A stretch of DNA of 64,000 bases, from contig CAWISK010000008.1 of NCBI GenBank assembly GCA_963838805.1, forward strand, positions 1-64,000, written 5' to 3'. Source of the DNA: CAVRQM01 sp963838805. Lineage in GTDB: Bacteria > Pseudomonadota > Alphaproteobacteria > Acetobacterales > Acetobacteraceae. This document shows, piece after piece, positions 50,549 to 59,685 of the stretch. Below the pieces are notes generated by a model. That model worked only from the letters and a program-made list of their open reading frames with translations, was not told the origin of the DNA and made no database searches. Made by a program: the position numbers and the translations under genes. How positions within the stretch are numbered: the first letter of the stretch is position 1; each line of letters begins with the position of its first letter.

Positions 50549-51669
50549 TCGGGCCAGACGGGGATCGGTGATCCTCGTCTGGGATCTGCCGATCCGGGCG
50601 TTCCACTGGCTGCTCGTGGCGGCCGTCGGGGCGGCCGCGGTCACGGGCTTCGTACTGGGCAATCCGGTGCTGGGCGCACATCTGATCGCCGGCGCCGCTG
50701 TGGCGGGACTGATCGGCGCGCGCGTGATCTGGGGGTTGCTAGGCCCGACGCATGCGCGTTTCGCCGACTTTGCCTATGGGCCGCAGGCGATCCTGGGCCA
50801 TGTACGCGACATCCTGGCCGGGCGAGAGCATCGGCATCTCGGCCACAACCCGCTGGGCGCGCTCATGGTGTTCGCGCTGCTGCTGGTGCTGGCGGCAATG
50901 GTGGCGACCGGCACGGTGGCTCTGGGCGGCATGCTCAAGCAGGGGCCGCTGGCGCCGTTTGCCAGCTACAACACCGGCCGGGCCTGGTTCGCGCTGCATC
51001 AGCCCCTGGCATGGCTGCTGCTGGCCATGATCGCGGTGCATCTGGGTGGCGTCGCGTTCGAGAGCAGGCGGGGACGGGAAAACCTGACGCGCGCCATGCT
51101 GACCGGCCGCAAGCGGCCCGAGCCAGCGGCCGACGTGGTCCGCGCCCGACATTCCTGGCCGATCGCGGGGGCGGCCCTGGTGATCGTGCTCGTCGGCGCC
51201 GGCGCGGCCTCGGTGATGGCCCTGGCCGCGCTGTCCGTGCCCGGAGTGCCCCCCGCCGAACTGGACCCGGCCTATGACGGCGCCTGCGGGTCGTGCCACT
51301 TCGCGTTTTCGCCGAGTCTGAACCCGGCCTGGGTGTGGAACGACATCATGGGCCATCTGGACCATCATTTCGGCCTGCGCGTGACGCTCGATCCGCGTGA
51401 GGCGGTGCAGGTCCGCGCCTATCTCGACGCCAATTCGGCGGAGCACTGGGACACCCTGCCGGCGCATGTGTTCCGTGCCCGCGATCCGGCCGAACCGCTG
51501 CGCATCACCGCCACGCCCGTACTGGCGGCACAGGCACGCCGCCATCCCGGCCGAGGTGTTCCGGCAGCGGTCAGTCTCGGGCAAGCTCTCATGCAATGCC
51601 TGTCACGCCGATGCCGCGGGCGCCCTCTTCGCGCCCCAGGCCATCGCCATTCCCGAGCCGGGCGGCTGA
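50541..51669 (+). CDS. Cytochrome b561-type protein fused to a cytochrome c domain (apparent +1 frame break)
   Basis: Start GTG 50541 gives a diheme b561-like domain with four hydrophobic segments and conserved His in WDLPIRAFHWLLV, ALHQPLAWLL and IAVHLGG. A further hydrophobic anchor follows. A C-terminal periplasmic part carries the CGSCHFAF haem-binding motif and, after the break, CNACHADA. The frame breaks at about 51519, after LRITATP and before YWRHRHAAIPAEVF. The repaired length is about 375 residues. It should pass electrons between the quinone pool and a periplasmic acceptor. Confidence 0.82.
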
Positions 51670-51788
51670 ACTGGTTCGCGCCGCCCGAGCCAAACCCTGG
51701 CCTCGCCGCTGCTCGTTCGTCGTGATATAGACTGCATGGAAACAAGCCGGATGAGTTCACTCGTGGGCAGCCGCCGCGGAAGCATGTG

Positions 51789-53393
51789 ATGGAGCCGGCC
51801 GCTACGGATGCGGCGCCGGCGCCTGATTCGCCGGCGGCAAGCTCGCCTGGACGGACACAGCAATCGGTGCTCGCGCGGACCGCGACCGGCATGGGCTGGA
51901 TCGTCGGCTGGCGCATGGTGACCCGGGTTCTGGGCCTGTGCAATACCCTGATCCTGGTGCGGCTGCTGCTGCCCTCGGATTTCGGCCTTGTCGCCCTGGG
52001 CACCGGCTTCGCCCTGGCCGTCGATATGCTGTCCGTCCTGGGCGTGGAGGACGCGCTGGTGCGCGAACGGGCACCCACGCGGGCGATGTATGACAGCGCG
52101 TTCACCATGAGTGCGCTGCGCAGCCTGGCAACCGCCGTGGTGATCGCCGCGGTCGCCGTGCCGATCGGCCGATTCTTCGGCGAGCCCCGACTGGCCAACG
52201 TGCTCTACGCGCTCGCCGCCGGTGCGCTGATCCAGGGCGCCGGCAATATCGGCGTCATCGATTTCCGGCGGGAGATGGAGTTCCACAAGGAGTTCGTGCT
52301 GCAAGTGCTGCCGCGCATCCTCAGCATCGTCGTCACCATCGCGTGCGCACTCATCTGGCACAGCTACTGGGCGCTGGTTGCTGGCATCCTCGCCAATCGC
52401 ACCGGCCGGACGGTGTTCAGCTACCGCATGCATCCGTACCGCCCGAAGCTCACCCTGCGGGCCTGGCGCTCCCTGATCGGATTCTCGGTCTGGACCTGGG
52501 CGGTGTGCATGGTGACCCTGGTGCGCGACCGCATGGATACATTCGTGATCGGCCGCGTGCTGAACGCGGCACATGTCGGCATGTACTCTATTGGCGAGGA
52601 GGTGGCAGCCCTGCCCACCACCGAACTGGTGGCACCGCTCGGCCGCGCCTGCTTTTCCGGCTTCACCGCGGCGCGCTACTCCGGCGGCAGCGTCGCCGAG
52701 ACCTATATGCGAGCCGTCTCCACCACCTTCCTGCTCACGCTGCCCGCCGGTCTCGGCGTCTCGCTGCTGGCCGATCCGCTGGTGCGGCTGGCCGTGGGGT
52801 CGCGCTGGGTCGAGGCGATCCCGGTGATCCAGGTTCTGGGGGTGATGGGGGCGTTGACCGTGTTCGGCAACGTGGCGGGGGTTCTGTTTTCCGTCTTCGG
52901 TGTGCTGCGGTTGCAGTTCCTGGTCGGCGCAGCATGCGTCGTGGCGCGGCTTCTGCTTCTGCTGCCGCTGGTCGCGCGCTACGGCATCGTGGGTGCCGCC
53001 ATCGGCTCGCTCCTGGGTGCCGGCATCGAGCAGGCGGCGCTGGCGATGCTGGCCTTCCGGCGCTTCCATCTGGGCTATCGTGTGCTGTTGCGTCGGGTCT
53101 GGCGCATCTTGCTGGCGGCGGCGATCATGACGGCCGTACTGTGCTGGACCGGGTTCGGCTGGCATGCAACGGCGGGGTCGGGGCTGCGCTTGGCTGCTCA
53201 ACTGCTCGCGGCGAGCGGTCTCGGCGCCCTGGTCTATGGACTGGCGCTGCTATTGCTCTGGCAGGCCTGCGGCCGGCCGCAGGGTGCGGAGGCCGATCTG
53301 CTGGGCGCCTTGCGCGGCCTGTTGGGCTACGCTGTGCGGCGGGCGGCGCAGGTGCGGTGGCGGGCCTCGGGACTGGCGGCGAAGGCCCGATGA
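51789..53393 (+). CDS. Oligosaccharide flippase (MOP superfamily)
   Basis: The protein of about 534 residues has about twelve to fourteen hydrophobic segments with the Wzx/polysaccharide transporter pattern (GWRMVTRVLGLCNTLILVRLL; SIGEEVAALPTTELVAPLGR). It flips undecaprenyl-linked sugar units across the inner membrane. The start is ATG 51789, with GTG 51786 in the same frame as the alternative. It overlaps the next gene by 4 bases (ATGA), so both act in one surface-sugar pathway. Confidence 0.88.
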   Translation: MEPAATDAAPAPDSPAASSPGRTQQSVLARTATGMGWIVGWRMVTRVLGLCNTLILVRLLLPSDFGLVALGTGFALAVDMLSVLGVEDALVRERAPTRAMYDSAFTMSALRSLATAVVIAAVAVPIGRFFGEPRLANVLYALAAGALIQGAGNIGVIDFRREMEFHKEFVLQVLPRILSIVVTIACALIWHSYWALVAGILANRTGRTVFSYRMHPYRPKLTLRAWRSLIGFSVWTWAVCMVTLVRDRMDTFVIGRVLNAAHVGMYSIGEEVAALPTTELVAPLGRACFSGFTAARYSGGSVAETYMRAVSTTFLLTLPAGLGVSLLADPLVRLAVGSRWVEAIPVIQVLGVMGALTVFGNVAGVLFSVFGVLRLQFLVGAACVVARLLLLLPLVARYGIVGAAIGSLLGAGIEQAALAMLAFRRFHLGYRVLLRRVWRILLAAAIMTAVLCWTGFGWHATAGSGLRLAAQLLAASGLGALVYGLALLLLWQACGRPQGAEADLLGALRGLLGYAVRRAAQVRWRASGLAAKAR

Positions 53394-55492
53394 GTGCCCA
53401 AGCGGGCGGCGGACCGGCGCCCCGGGTCAGCGTCATCATGGCGACCTTCAACGGCGCGCCGTTCATCCTCGACAGCGTCCGCAGCGTGCTGTCGCAGACC
53501 TGGATCGATTTCGAGCTGGTCATCGTCGATGACGGCTCGACCGACGGGACGCAGGAGATCCTCGCCGGCATCTCCGATCCGCGCATCCGGGTGATCCGCA
53601 ACGCCACCAATCTGGGCGTGGTGGAGTTGCGCAACCGCTGCTTCGCCGCGGCGCGCGGCGAGTATGTCGCCATGCTGGACCACGACGATCTGAGCCGACC
53701 CACACGTCTTGCCAAGCAGGTCGCCTATCTGGACGCCCATCCGGGGACGGTTCTGGTCGGCACTGACGGGCATGTGCTGGATCGGGGCCGCCTCGCTCCC
53801 GACGGAATTCTGCGGCGGACCAGCCCGGCCGTGATCCACTGGCAGATGCTGCTGGTCAATCCGCTGATCTGCTCTTCGGTCATGTTCCGCGCCGAATCGG
53901 TGCGCCGGTTGGGCGCGTTCGTGCGCGACAGCTACGAATACGCGGACGATTTCGACTTGTATCACCGGCTGCGGTCACAGGGCGACATCGCCCGCCTGGA
54001 CGAGAGCCTGACGATCTACCGCCTGCATACCGGCAACGCGTTCCGCGCGCATGAGCCGGTCATGGCGGTCAATGCGGCAAGGGTGCTGCTTCCGGCCTAT
54101 GCGCGCGTGTTCGGGCCCGATGCCCAGGCAGCGGCCACGCTCATCGTCAATCATGTCGCTCTCGGCGCGCCGGTACCGGATGCGTCGTCTCTCGCGGCGG
54201 TGGCGCGCTGCCTGGAGCGGGTCACGGAGAGCTTTCTCGCCAACGAGGATGCGAGCGCCAGCGATCGCGCGATGATCGAGGCGAATGCCGGCGCGATGCG
54301 CCGGCGCGTCCTGCGCGTCGCGGCGCGGGGTGGGCATGTCGGCCTCGCCGATCTGCGCAGGCTGGGGCTGAGAGGCGTCGCGCCCTCGATCGGCGACTAC
54401 GCACGTCTGTCGATCAACCGGCTGCCGGTGCCGAAGCCGGTGCACGAGGCGGCGCGCAGGATTTTGCGGCCGTCCGGCCAGAGGGTGCCTCGCTTGCGTC
54501 CATCGCGCCTGCAGGGGCGCGCGTGCGAGCCGCTGCCGGTCGATCCAGACCGGCCGCCCACCTTGTATGTCGTCGTCGATACCGAGGCCGAGTTCGACTG
54601 GAGCGGACCGTTCGCGCGCGAACACAATTCGGTTGCCGCGATCGACGCGATCGGGCGCGGGCAGGCGATCTTCGACGCGCACGGGTTGCGCCCGATCTAT
54701 GTCGTCGACTACCCGATCGCCTCACAGCCGCACAGCATAAAGGCTTTGCGCAACATCCTGGACCGGGGCGGCTGCGAGATCGGCGTGCATCTGCACCCCT
54801 GGACAACTCCGCCCTTTGACGAGGATGTGTCGGCGCGCAACTCCTTCGCCGGAAACCTGCCGCCGGCGCTTGAGGAGCGCAAGCTCGCAACCCTGGTGGC
54901 GAAGATCCGCGAGAGCTTCGGCGTCAGCCCGGCATTCTACCGCGCCGGACGCCACGGTATCGGGGCGGAGACGACGGACATGCTGGGCCGGCTTGGCATC
55001 AAGGTCGATCTCAGCGTCCTGCCGGGCGCCGATCTGCGCCCGCGTTTCGGTCCAGATTTCCGCGGGCTGCGCGCGACGCCCTATCGCGTGGCCGGCGGGA
55101 ACATCATCACCGTGCCGATGAGCCGTGCCCATGTGGGCCTGGCGGCACCGCTCGGCGGCGTGATGGAGACGGTGCTGCAACGGCCGGCCCTGACACCGCT
55201 GCGGCTGCGCTCGGTGCTGTCCCGTCTTGGCATACTGGACACGATCACGCTGACGCCCGAGGGTGTCACGATCGCCGAACAGAAGCGGCTGGTCCGCGCG
55301 ATGCTTCGTCGCGGCGATCGGCTGTTCGTGCTGCACTATCACAGCCCATCCCTGGCGCCCGGCTTCACGCCTTACGTGCGCACACAAGCCGAGGCGGAGG
55401 ATTTCGTGGCGCGATTGGGTGAGATTCTCCGGTTCTTCTTCGAGGAGATTGGCGGCATGCCGGGATACCCGAGAGACCTGCTGCCGAGCTGA
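53390..55492 (+). CDS. Glycosyltransferase family 2 fused to a polysaccharide deacetylase-like domain
   Basis: The intact 700-residue protein has an N-terminal GT2 domain (VSVIMATFNGAPFILDSVRS, LVIVDDGSTDGTQEIL, the catalytic MLDHDDLSRPTRL), a linker at about residues 260-385, and a C-terminal polysaccharide-deacetylase-type domain with YVVVDTEAEFDWSG and GVHLHPWTTPPF. The latter holds the Asp and His residues expected for a metal site. It overlaps the flippase gene (ATGA). Fusion of both activities suggests that it adds a sugar and trims its acetyl group. The substrate is unknown. Confidence 0.85.
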   Translation: MSAQAGGGPAPRVSVIMATFNGAPFILDSVRSVLSQTWIDFELVIVDDGSTDGTQEILAGISDPRIRVIRNATNLGVVELRNRCFAAARGEYVAMLDHDDLSRPTRLAKQVAYLDAHPGTVLVGTDGHVLDRGRLAPDGILRRTSPAVIHWQMLLVNPLICSSVMFRAESVRRLGAFVRDSYEYADDFDLYHRLRSQGDIARLDESLTIYRLHTGNAFRAHEPVMAVNAARVLLPAYARVFGPDAQAAATLIVNHVALGAPVPDASSLAAVARCLERVTESFLANEDASASDRAMIEANAGAMRRRVLRVAARGGHVGLADLRRLGLRGVAPSIGDYARLSINRLPVPKPVHEAARRILRPSGQRVPRLRPSRLQGRACEPLPVDPDRPPTLYVVVDTEAEFDWSGPFAREHNSVAAIDAIGRGQAIFDAHGLRPIYVVDYPIASQPHSIKALRNILDRGGCEIGVHLHPWTTPPFDEDVSARNSFAGNLPPALEERKLATLVAKIRESFGVSPAFYRAGRHGIGAETTDMLGRLGIKVDLSVLPGADLRPRFGPDFRGLRATPYRVAGGNIITVPMSRAHVGLAAPLGGVMETVLQRPALTPLRLRSVLSRLGILDTITLTPEGVTIAEQKRLVRAMLRRGDRLFVLHYHSPSLAPGFTPYVRTQAEAEDFVARLGEILRFFFEEIGGMPGYPRDLLPS

Positions 55493-55512
55493 CCGGCCAG
55501 CCTGGATCAGGC

Positions 55513-55606
55513 TTGCGCAACCGACCCCTCCGGCTAGGAAAAAGCCCGACCTCCTTGGCAAACGGGTGCGTAGCTCGCCGGGAGAGCATCGCCTGCACGC
55601 GGCGGG
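55513..55606 (+). repeat. Decayed copy of the tRNA-Val promoter and 5' half (left direct repeat)
   Basis: This stretch matches the start of tRNA-Val at 58954-59046, including its promoter (TTGCGC at 55513, TAGGAA at 55535) and the first ~43 bases of the tRNA (GGGTGCGTAGCTC). The anticodon loop reads TGCACGC instead of TTCACAC, and the 3' half with T-arm and CCA is absent. It cannot work as a tRNA. It marks the left side of a 3.4-kb segment; nothing recognisable lies between it and the gene at 55876. Confidence 0.65.
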
Positions 55607-55875
55607 TAGTTTGGGCAGGGCGGCCTTGCGGATCACGGTGGGCCGGGCGTGGGTGGGCCAGGCGGAGGAGCAGGTGCCCGCGTGCGCAGGCGATGCCGAT
55701 GGTCCGCTCGTCGTGCATGGCGGGCCTCCTCGCCGATTGCAGCATCGACGGAGTGGTCGGCGAATGGAGGCGGGCGACCGCCACCCGAACCTCGTGCTGG
55801 GTAGCTTGACGTCCCCACAGGCCGCGGCTACTCGTTGCGAGGCAGGAAAAGTCTCGACATGTAAGGAACGCCGGC

Positions 55876-56868
55876 ATGGCCGACACGATCACGACCGTCT
55901 ACGACCCGAACAACGGCAAGCTGGAATACGAGTTCATCAAGCACGCCGACGGGTCCATGCAGATCTGGCAATGGGACACGGAAAATCAGTATAGCTGGAG
56001 CGTGCAGGTCTGGAATGGCACCGCGACTGACCAGGCCGTAAGTGTCGATATCCAGAACGACGACGGAAGCTTCCTCTATGAAACCTTCGATCTGGCGCAC
56101 GGCGATGCGCTCGCGCAGTCGACACTGGTGCGTACGGACAAGAGCTACACCCAATGGGTGTACGACACCGCTGGCGTCCAGGGCTGGACCAAGACCGGTA
56201 CCGACTATACTGCCGCGGGCCAGACAATCGACAGCACGAGTGCCAATCGTGACGGTTCGACCACGAATACCTACTATGATCTCGCACATGGGGACACCCG
56301 CTATGAGGTGGACAATATCGCGGTGGGTGGCGCAATCCGGCGCACCGTATATGACACGGCCGGGGTGCAGCCCTGGACCAGCTATGTGCTTGACCTGAGT
56401 GTCGCGGGCGTGCAGCTCGACCAGACGGTATACGACCGGAATGGCGATACCGAATTCAAGACGTGGGATGCAGCGCATGGGGACGCGCTGCAACAGGATA
56501 CGCTGGTCCACGCGGACGGCACGGCCACCCAATGGACATATGACACCGCGAATGCCCATTCGTGGTATCAGGCGGTGACGGATTATCGCCCAGGCAACCT
56601 GCTGGCCGACCAGACCGTGTACAACCGCGATGGCTCGACGGAGGTGAAATCCTGGGACGCCGCGCATGGCGACGCATTGCAGGCGGACACGTTCCAGACA
56701 CGGACGGGACGGTGACGCAGTGGATCTATGATACGGCAAACGCCAATCCGTGGGACTGGTCGAAGATCCACAAGGCCGGTGGGCAAATGACGGATCAACT
56801 GTTCCACATGCGCGATGGGACACAGCAGTTGAACCTGTTCGACACGGCGCACGGCGCGAATTCGAAGC
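55876..56868 (+). pseudogene. 63-residue-repeat protein gene, cut by an IS element
   Basis: ATG 55876 (after AAGGAA) opens a frame made of tandem 63-residue units, each containing a form of DRDGSTExxxWDAAHGDALQxDT and WxYDTAN. A base is missing at about 56692-56696; beyond it the same pattern continues. After DGTQQLNLFDTAHGAN the repeat stops and IS sequence begins (about 56865), so the gene has lost its 3' end. The unit distantly recalls YD-type and RTX-type repeats. It could be a secreted surface protein; no transport gene is seen. Confidence 0.65.
56047..56860 (+). repeat. 189-bp tandem repeats in the repeat-protein gene
   Basis: Units start at 56047, 56236, 56425 and 56614, exactly 189 bases apart, and a fifth partial unit at 56802 (one base short after the frame break). 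Each unit encodes 63 residues. The spacing is exact, so the array either expanded recently or is held by selection on unit length. Confidence 0.8.
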
Positions 56869-57735
56869 TGATCTTCATGCGGAGAGCCAAACGGCGTAGA
56901 AGCAGCATCGCCGAGGCGGCGTAGAGGAAGGCCTCGGCGGAAGCAACTGTCCGCTCGAAGTCTTTTGCCAGCCTGCGATAGCGGTTGATCCAGGCGAGGA
57001 AACGTTCGACCACCCAGCGGCGGGCGATAACGACGAAGCCGACCTGGCGCTCGGCCTTGCGCACGATCTCGACCCGGATCGAGCTGCTGGCCGCTACGCG
57101 CGGACCCTGGTAGCCCGCATCGGCAAAAGCGATTTTCACGAATGGCCAACTCGGACGAGACGCCCGCAACAACGGCCCGGCCCCATCGCGGTCCTGCACG
57201 CTCGCCGCATGCACGTGCAGCTTAAGGGCGCGGCCGTTCGTGTCCACCAGAGCGTGCCGCTTGCGTCCCTTGATCTTCTTGCCGCTGTCGTAGCCCCGTA
57301 CGCCGCCGCTTTCCGTCGTCTTGACGCTTTGGCTGTCGATCACGGCGGCCGTCGGGCTGGCCTCGCGCCGGCTCGTTCACGGTCGAGCATGACCAGATGA
57401 TGGTTGATGCTCTCCCACACGCCATCATCGCGCAGCGGGATGAACCAGCCATAGACGGTGCGCCAGGGCGGAAAACGGCGGGGCAGCGGCCGCCACGCGA
57501 TGCCACCTCGCAGGACGTAGAAGATGGCGTTGACGATCTCGCGCATCGGCCACGCCCGCACGGCCGCAGCCGGACTCGGCTGGCAGGAACGGCGCTATGA
57601 TCCGCCACTCCGCGTCGGTGGTGTCGCTTCCATAGCGCAGCCCGCAGCGGCTATGCTGCCGCCGGGTGGTTGGGGTCCACATCGAGGCCTCGTCCAAGGT
57701 GTCGCAACCCCGACAAATCACGATTTGCCCCAACC
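56865..57735 (-). mobile_element. IS5-family insertion sequence
   Basis: The transposase is read on the minus strand from ATG 57682. Its opening MWTPTTRRQHSRCGLRYGSD is typical of the IS427/IS1031 group of IS5. The DDE residues are present: D in AVIDSQSVKT, D in FADAGYQG, E in VVERFLAWINRYRRLAKDFE. Two breaks split it: one extra base near 57540-57560 and one missing base near 57362-57370. The ends are approximate; I could not find convincing inverted repeats. It cuts the repeat-protein gene. Confidence 0.75.
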
Positions 57736-57744
57736 ATCCAGCGC

Positions 57745-58500
57745 CTCAGAGTGAGGTGACACACAACGAGCGAGACGCCGCAATAGGGGGATGACGGAGG
57801 CGGCTAGAGGAAGGCGGTGGCGGAAGAGAGGTGGCGTGAAGCCTTGGCCAGGCGCCGGAGGGTTGTCCGGGCAACGGAAGCGTGCACCGAGCAATTCCGG
57901 CGTTGGACGGCAAGCAGATTGACGGGTTGCTTGCGGACGTCTTGATGGCTGTCCGCCTTGGCCGAGGCGAGCGCAGCGACGCGTTGCAGGAATGGTCGAA
58001 GACACGGGCGATGACCGGGAAGCACCACGGTGCCGCCGGCAGCAGGGGCTCGACGTCATCGCGATCTTGCACCGAGCCGGCTGCAGTTGGTGGACCAGCA
58101 CGCGTCCGTCGGTATCGACCAGCACTTGCGCTTGCGTCCTTTGAGGTTCTTCCGAGCGTCGTATCCTCGCGGACCGCCGGCGCAAGGGGGTCTTGACGCT
58201 TTGTCGATCCAGCAACCCGGCGCTGAGGCTGGCTTCCTGTCCGACGCGCTCGCGATCGCTGATGACGAGACGGTGGTTATCGACGTCCAGATCTCACCGT
58301 CGCGTGGATGGCGAACCAACGATAGAGCGTGCTCCACGGCGGAAAGCAGTCCGGCAGCAGCCGCCAGGGAGAGCCTGCTCCATGACGTAGAACACCGCCT
58401 TCACCGATTCGCGCTGGCCATGGCCGAGCGCGACATCGAGGACTCGCGTGGCAGCAACGCTCCAGCAGCCGACATTCGAGGTCTATGACAGCACTTCATA
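57745..58500 (-). mobile_element. Decayed second IS5-family insertion sequence
   Basis: Fragments in all three minus frames resemble the IS5 transposase: LLDRQSVKTP, GPRGYDARKNLKGRKRK, VLVDTDGRVLVHQLQ and VKAVFYVMEQALPGG. Several frame changes and stops show that it is inactive. It lies directly next to the IS at 56865-57735 in the same orientation. Confidence 0.65.
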
Positions 58501-58953
58501 ACGCTATCCGTCCGCCGATGCTGCGCGCGGGTGGCGAAGTCCAAATGAGGCGGTCCATCCAACTCGGTCTGAAAACCGGCCGGGATCACACCTCAACCGG
58601 CCATCCAACGCTGCGTTGCGGGGGCAGCGCTTGGTGTGCTGATGGCGCGTGATCATAATAGCCGGCGCGTGGCGACAACGATATGATCATACTGCAATGC
58701 AGCTTCCTCGGCTTCGACCATGCTCGGCCCACCATTCGTCAGTGCGCATCAGCTTTGATCCACGCAGCCTAATAGCGAAGGCTATATGTTCACATAATAC
58801 CATATAGCGCGTATCCGATCCAACGACCTTGCGCAGGGTGATTCGGCCGTGCTGAACAGCTTTGGAGGAGAATGAAGAATACGAATTGACATCAGTAAGC
58901 CGACGGGTGGAGCAGCCCGCCGGCCCCTGAGGCTGGCTCCGCGCCGCCGCCCC
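58501..58953. other. AT-rich gap without a recognised gene
   Basis: Between the decayed IS and the tRNA-Val promoter there is about 450 bases of sequence with lower GC than the rest of the window. It contains the 8-bp dyad at 58781-58808 and a TTGACA at 58886, but no convincing reading frame. It may be the remainder of an earlier mobile element. Confidence 0.5.
58781..58808. repeat. Perfect 8-bp inverted repeat
   Basis: GCTATATG (58781-58788) and CATATAGC (58801-58808) are perfect reverse complements around a 12-base spacer. It lies in the AT-rich gap. It could be an operator, an element end or chance. Confidence 0.35.
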
Positions 58954-58982
58954 TTGCGCCCGCCCCGCCCTCTCGCTAGGAA
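58954..58982 (+). promoter_or_regulatory. Promoter of tRNA-Val
   Basis: TTGCGC (58954-58959) and TAGGAA (58977-58982) are 17 bases apart, 22 bases before the mature tRNA start. The same pair, 16 apart, is kept in the decayed left copy (55513, 55535), which supports the call even though it is not close to the sigma-70 consensus. Confidence 0.5.
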
Positions 58983-59004
58983 AAGCCAGACCTTCGAGGC
59001 ATAC

Positions 59005-59079
59005 GGGTGCGTAGCTCAGCGGGAGAGCATCGCCTTCACACGGCGGGGGTCACAGGTTCAATCCCTGTCGCACCCACCA
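59005..59079 (+). tRNA. tRNA-Val (anticodon CAC)
   Basis: The acceptor stem GGGTGCG (59005-59011) pairs with CGCACCC (59069-59075). The anticodon loop TTCACAC holds CAC, which reads GUG valine codons. The T-arm ACAGG-TTCAATC-CCTGT and an encoded ACCA end (59076-59079) are present. It is the only complete tRNA in the window. Confidence 0.95.
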
Positions 59080-59107
59080 CCCTCGCCCCACCCCCTCCGG
59101 AGCCAGC

Positions 59108-59683
59108 ATGAGTGACGACCTCGAACGTGCGCAGAAAGGCATGGAGGACGCGCACGAGGCCCACGTGGTCCACGGCGATACCGCTGCGCGCAACATCGCC
59201 ATCGTGATCTCCATCCTGGCGGCGGGTCTGGCGATCGCCGAGATGCAGGAGAAGAGTTCCCAGAATCGCTATATGGCGGCGCACATCCAGGTCAGCGACG
59301 ATTTCGCCTTCTACCAGGCCAAGACCGTGCGCATGAACCTGTACACGATGCACGCCGAGACGCTCGCGGCGCTGCCCAATGCCGCCGATCCGGCGATCCA
59401 GAAGGAAATCGCCGACGCGCGCGCTAACGCCAAGCGGATCGACACCGAGAAGGACACCGGCCGCAAGGACATCCTGGCGCAGGCCGCGTCGCACCGCGAG
59501 GAACGCGAGCACTTTTCGCACCGCTACGAATTGTTCGAGATCGTGGTCGGCGCCTTGCAGATCGCCATCGTGCTGGCCTCGGTCTCGGTGGTGACGCGGA
59601 TGCGTCCGCTCGCCGTGGGAGCCGGCCTGATCGGTGCGGCGGCGATTGCCGCGGGGATTCTGGTCTATGCAGGGGTGATCTGA
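59108..59683 (+). CDS. DUF4337 membrane protein
   Basis: The 191-residue protein has a hydrophobic segment near residues 28-44 (NIAIVISILAAGLAIAEM) and two more near the C-terminus (residues 145-191), with a helical, charged middle (DTEKDTGRKDILAQAASHRE). This is the layout of the DUF4337 family, of unknown function, common in proteobacteria. It starts 29 bases after the tRNA and ends 2 bases before betC. Confidence 0.8.
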   Translation: MSDDLERAQKGMEDAHEAHVVHGDTAARNIAIVISILAAGLAIAEMQEKSSQNRYMAAHIQVSDDFAFYQAKTVRMNLYTMHAETLAALPNAADPAIQKEIADARANAKRIDTEKDTGRKDILAQAASHREEREHFSHRYELFEIVVGALQIAIVLASVSVVTRMRPLAVGAGLIGAAAIAAGILVYAGVI

Positions 59684-59685
59684 TC

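Noticed and set aside
55513..55606. A second functional tRNA-Val
   Set aside because: The 3' half, T-arm and CCA are missing and the anticodon loop lacks the conserved U33.
56047..56860. CRISPR array
   Set aside because: Units are 189 bases long, contiguous and coding, without spacers. No cas genes are present.
58886..58915. tRNA-Val promoter at TTGACA 58886
   Set aside because: The sequence 17 bases on is not -10-like, and the nearer TTGCGC...TAGGAA pair is also kept in the decayed copy.
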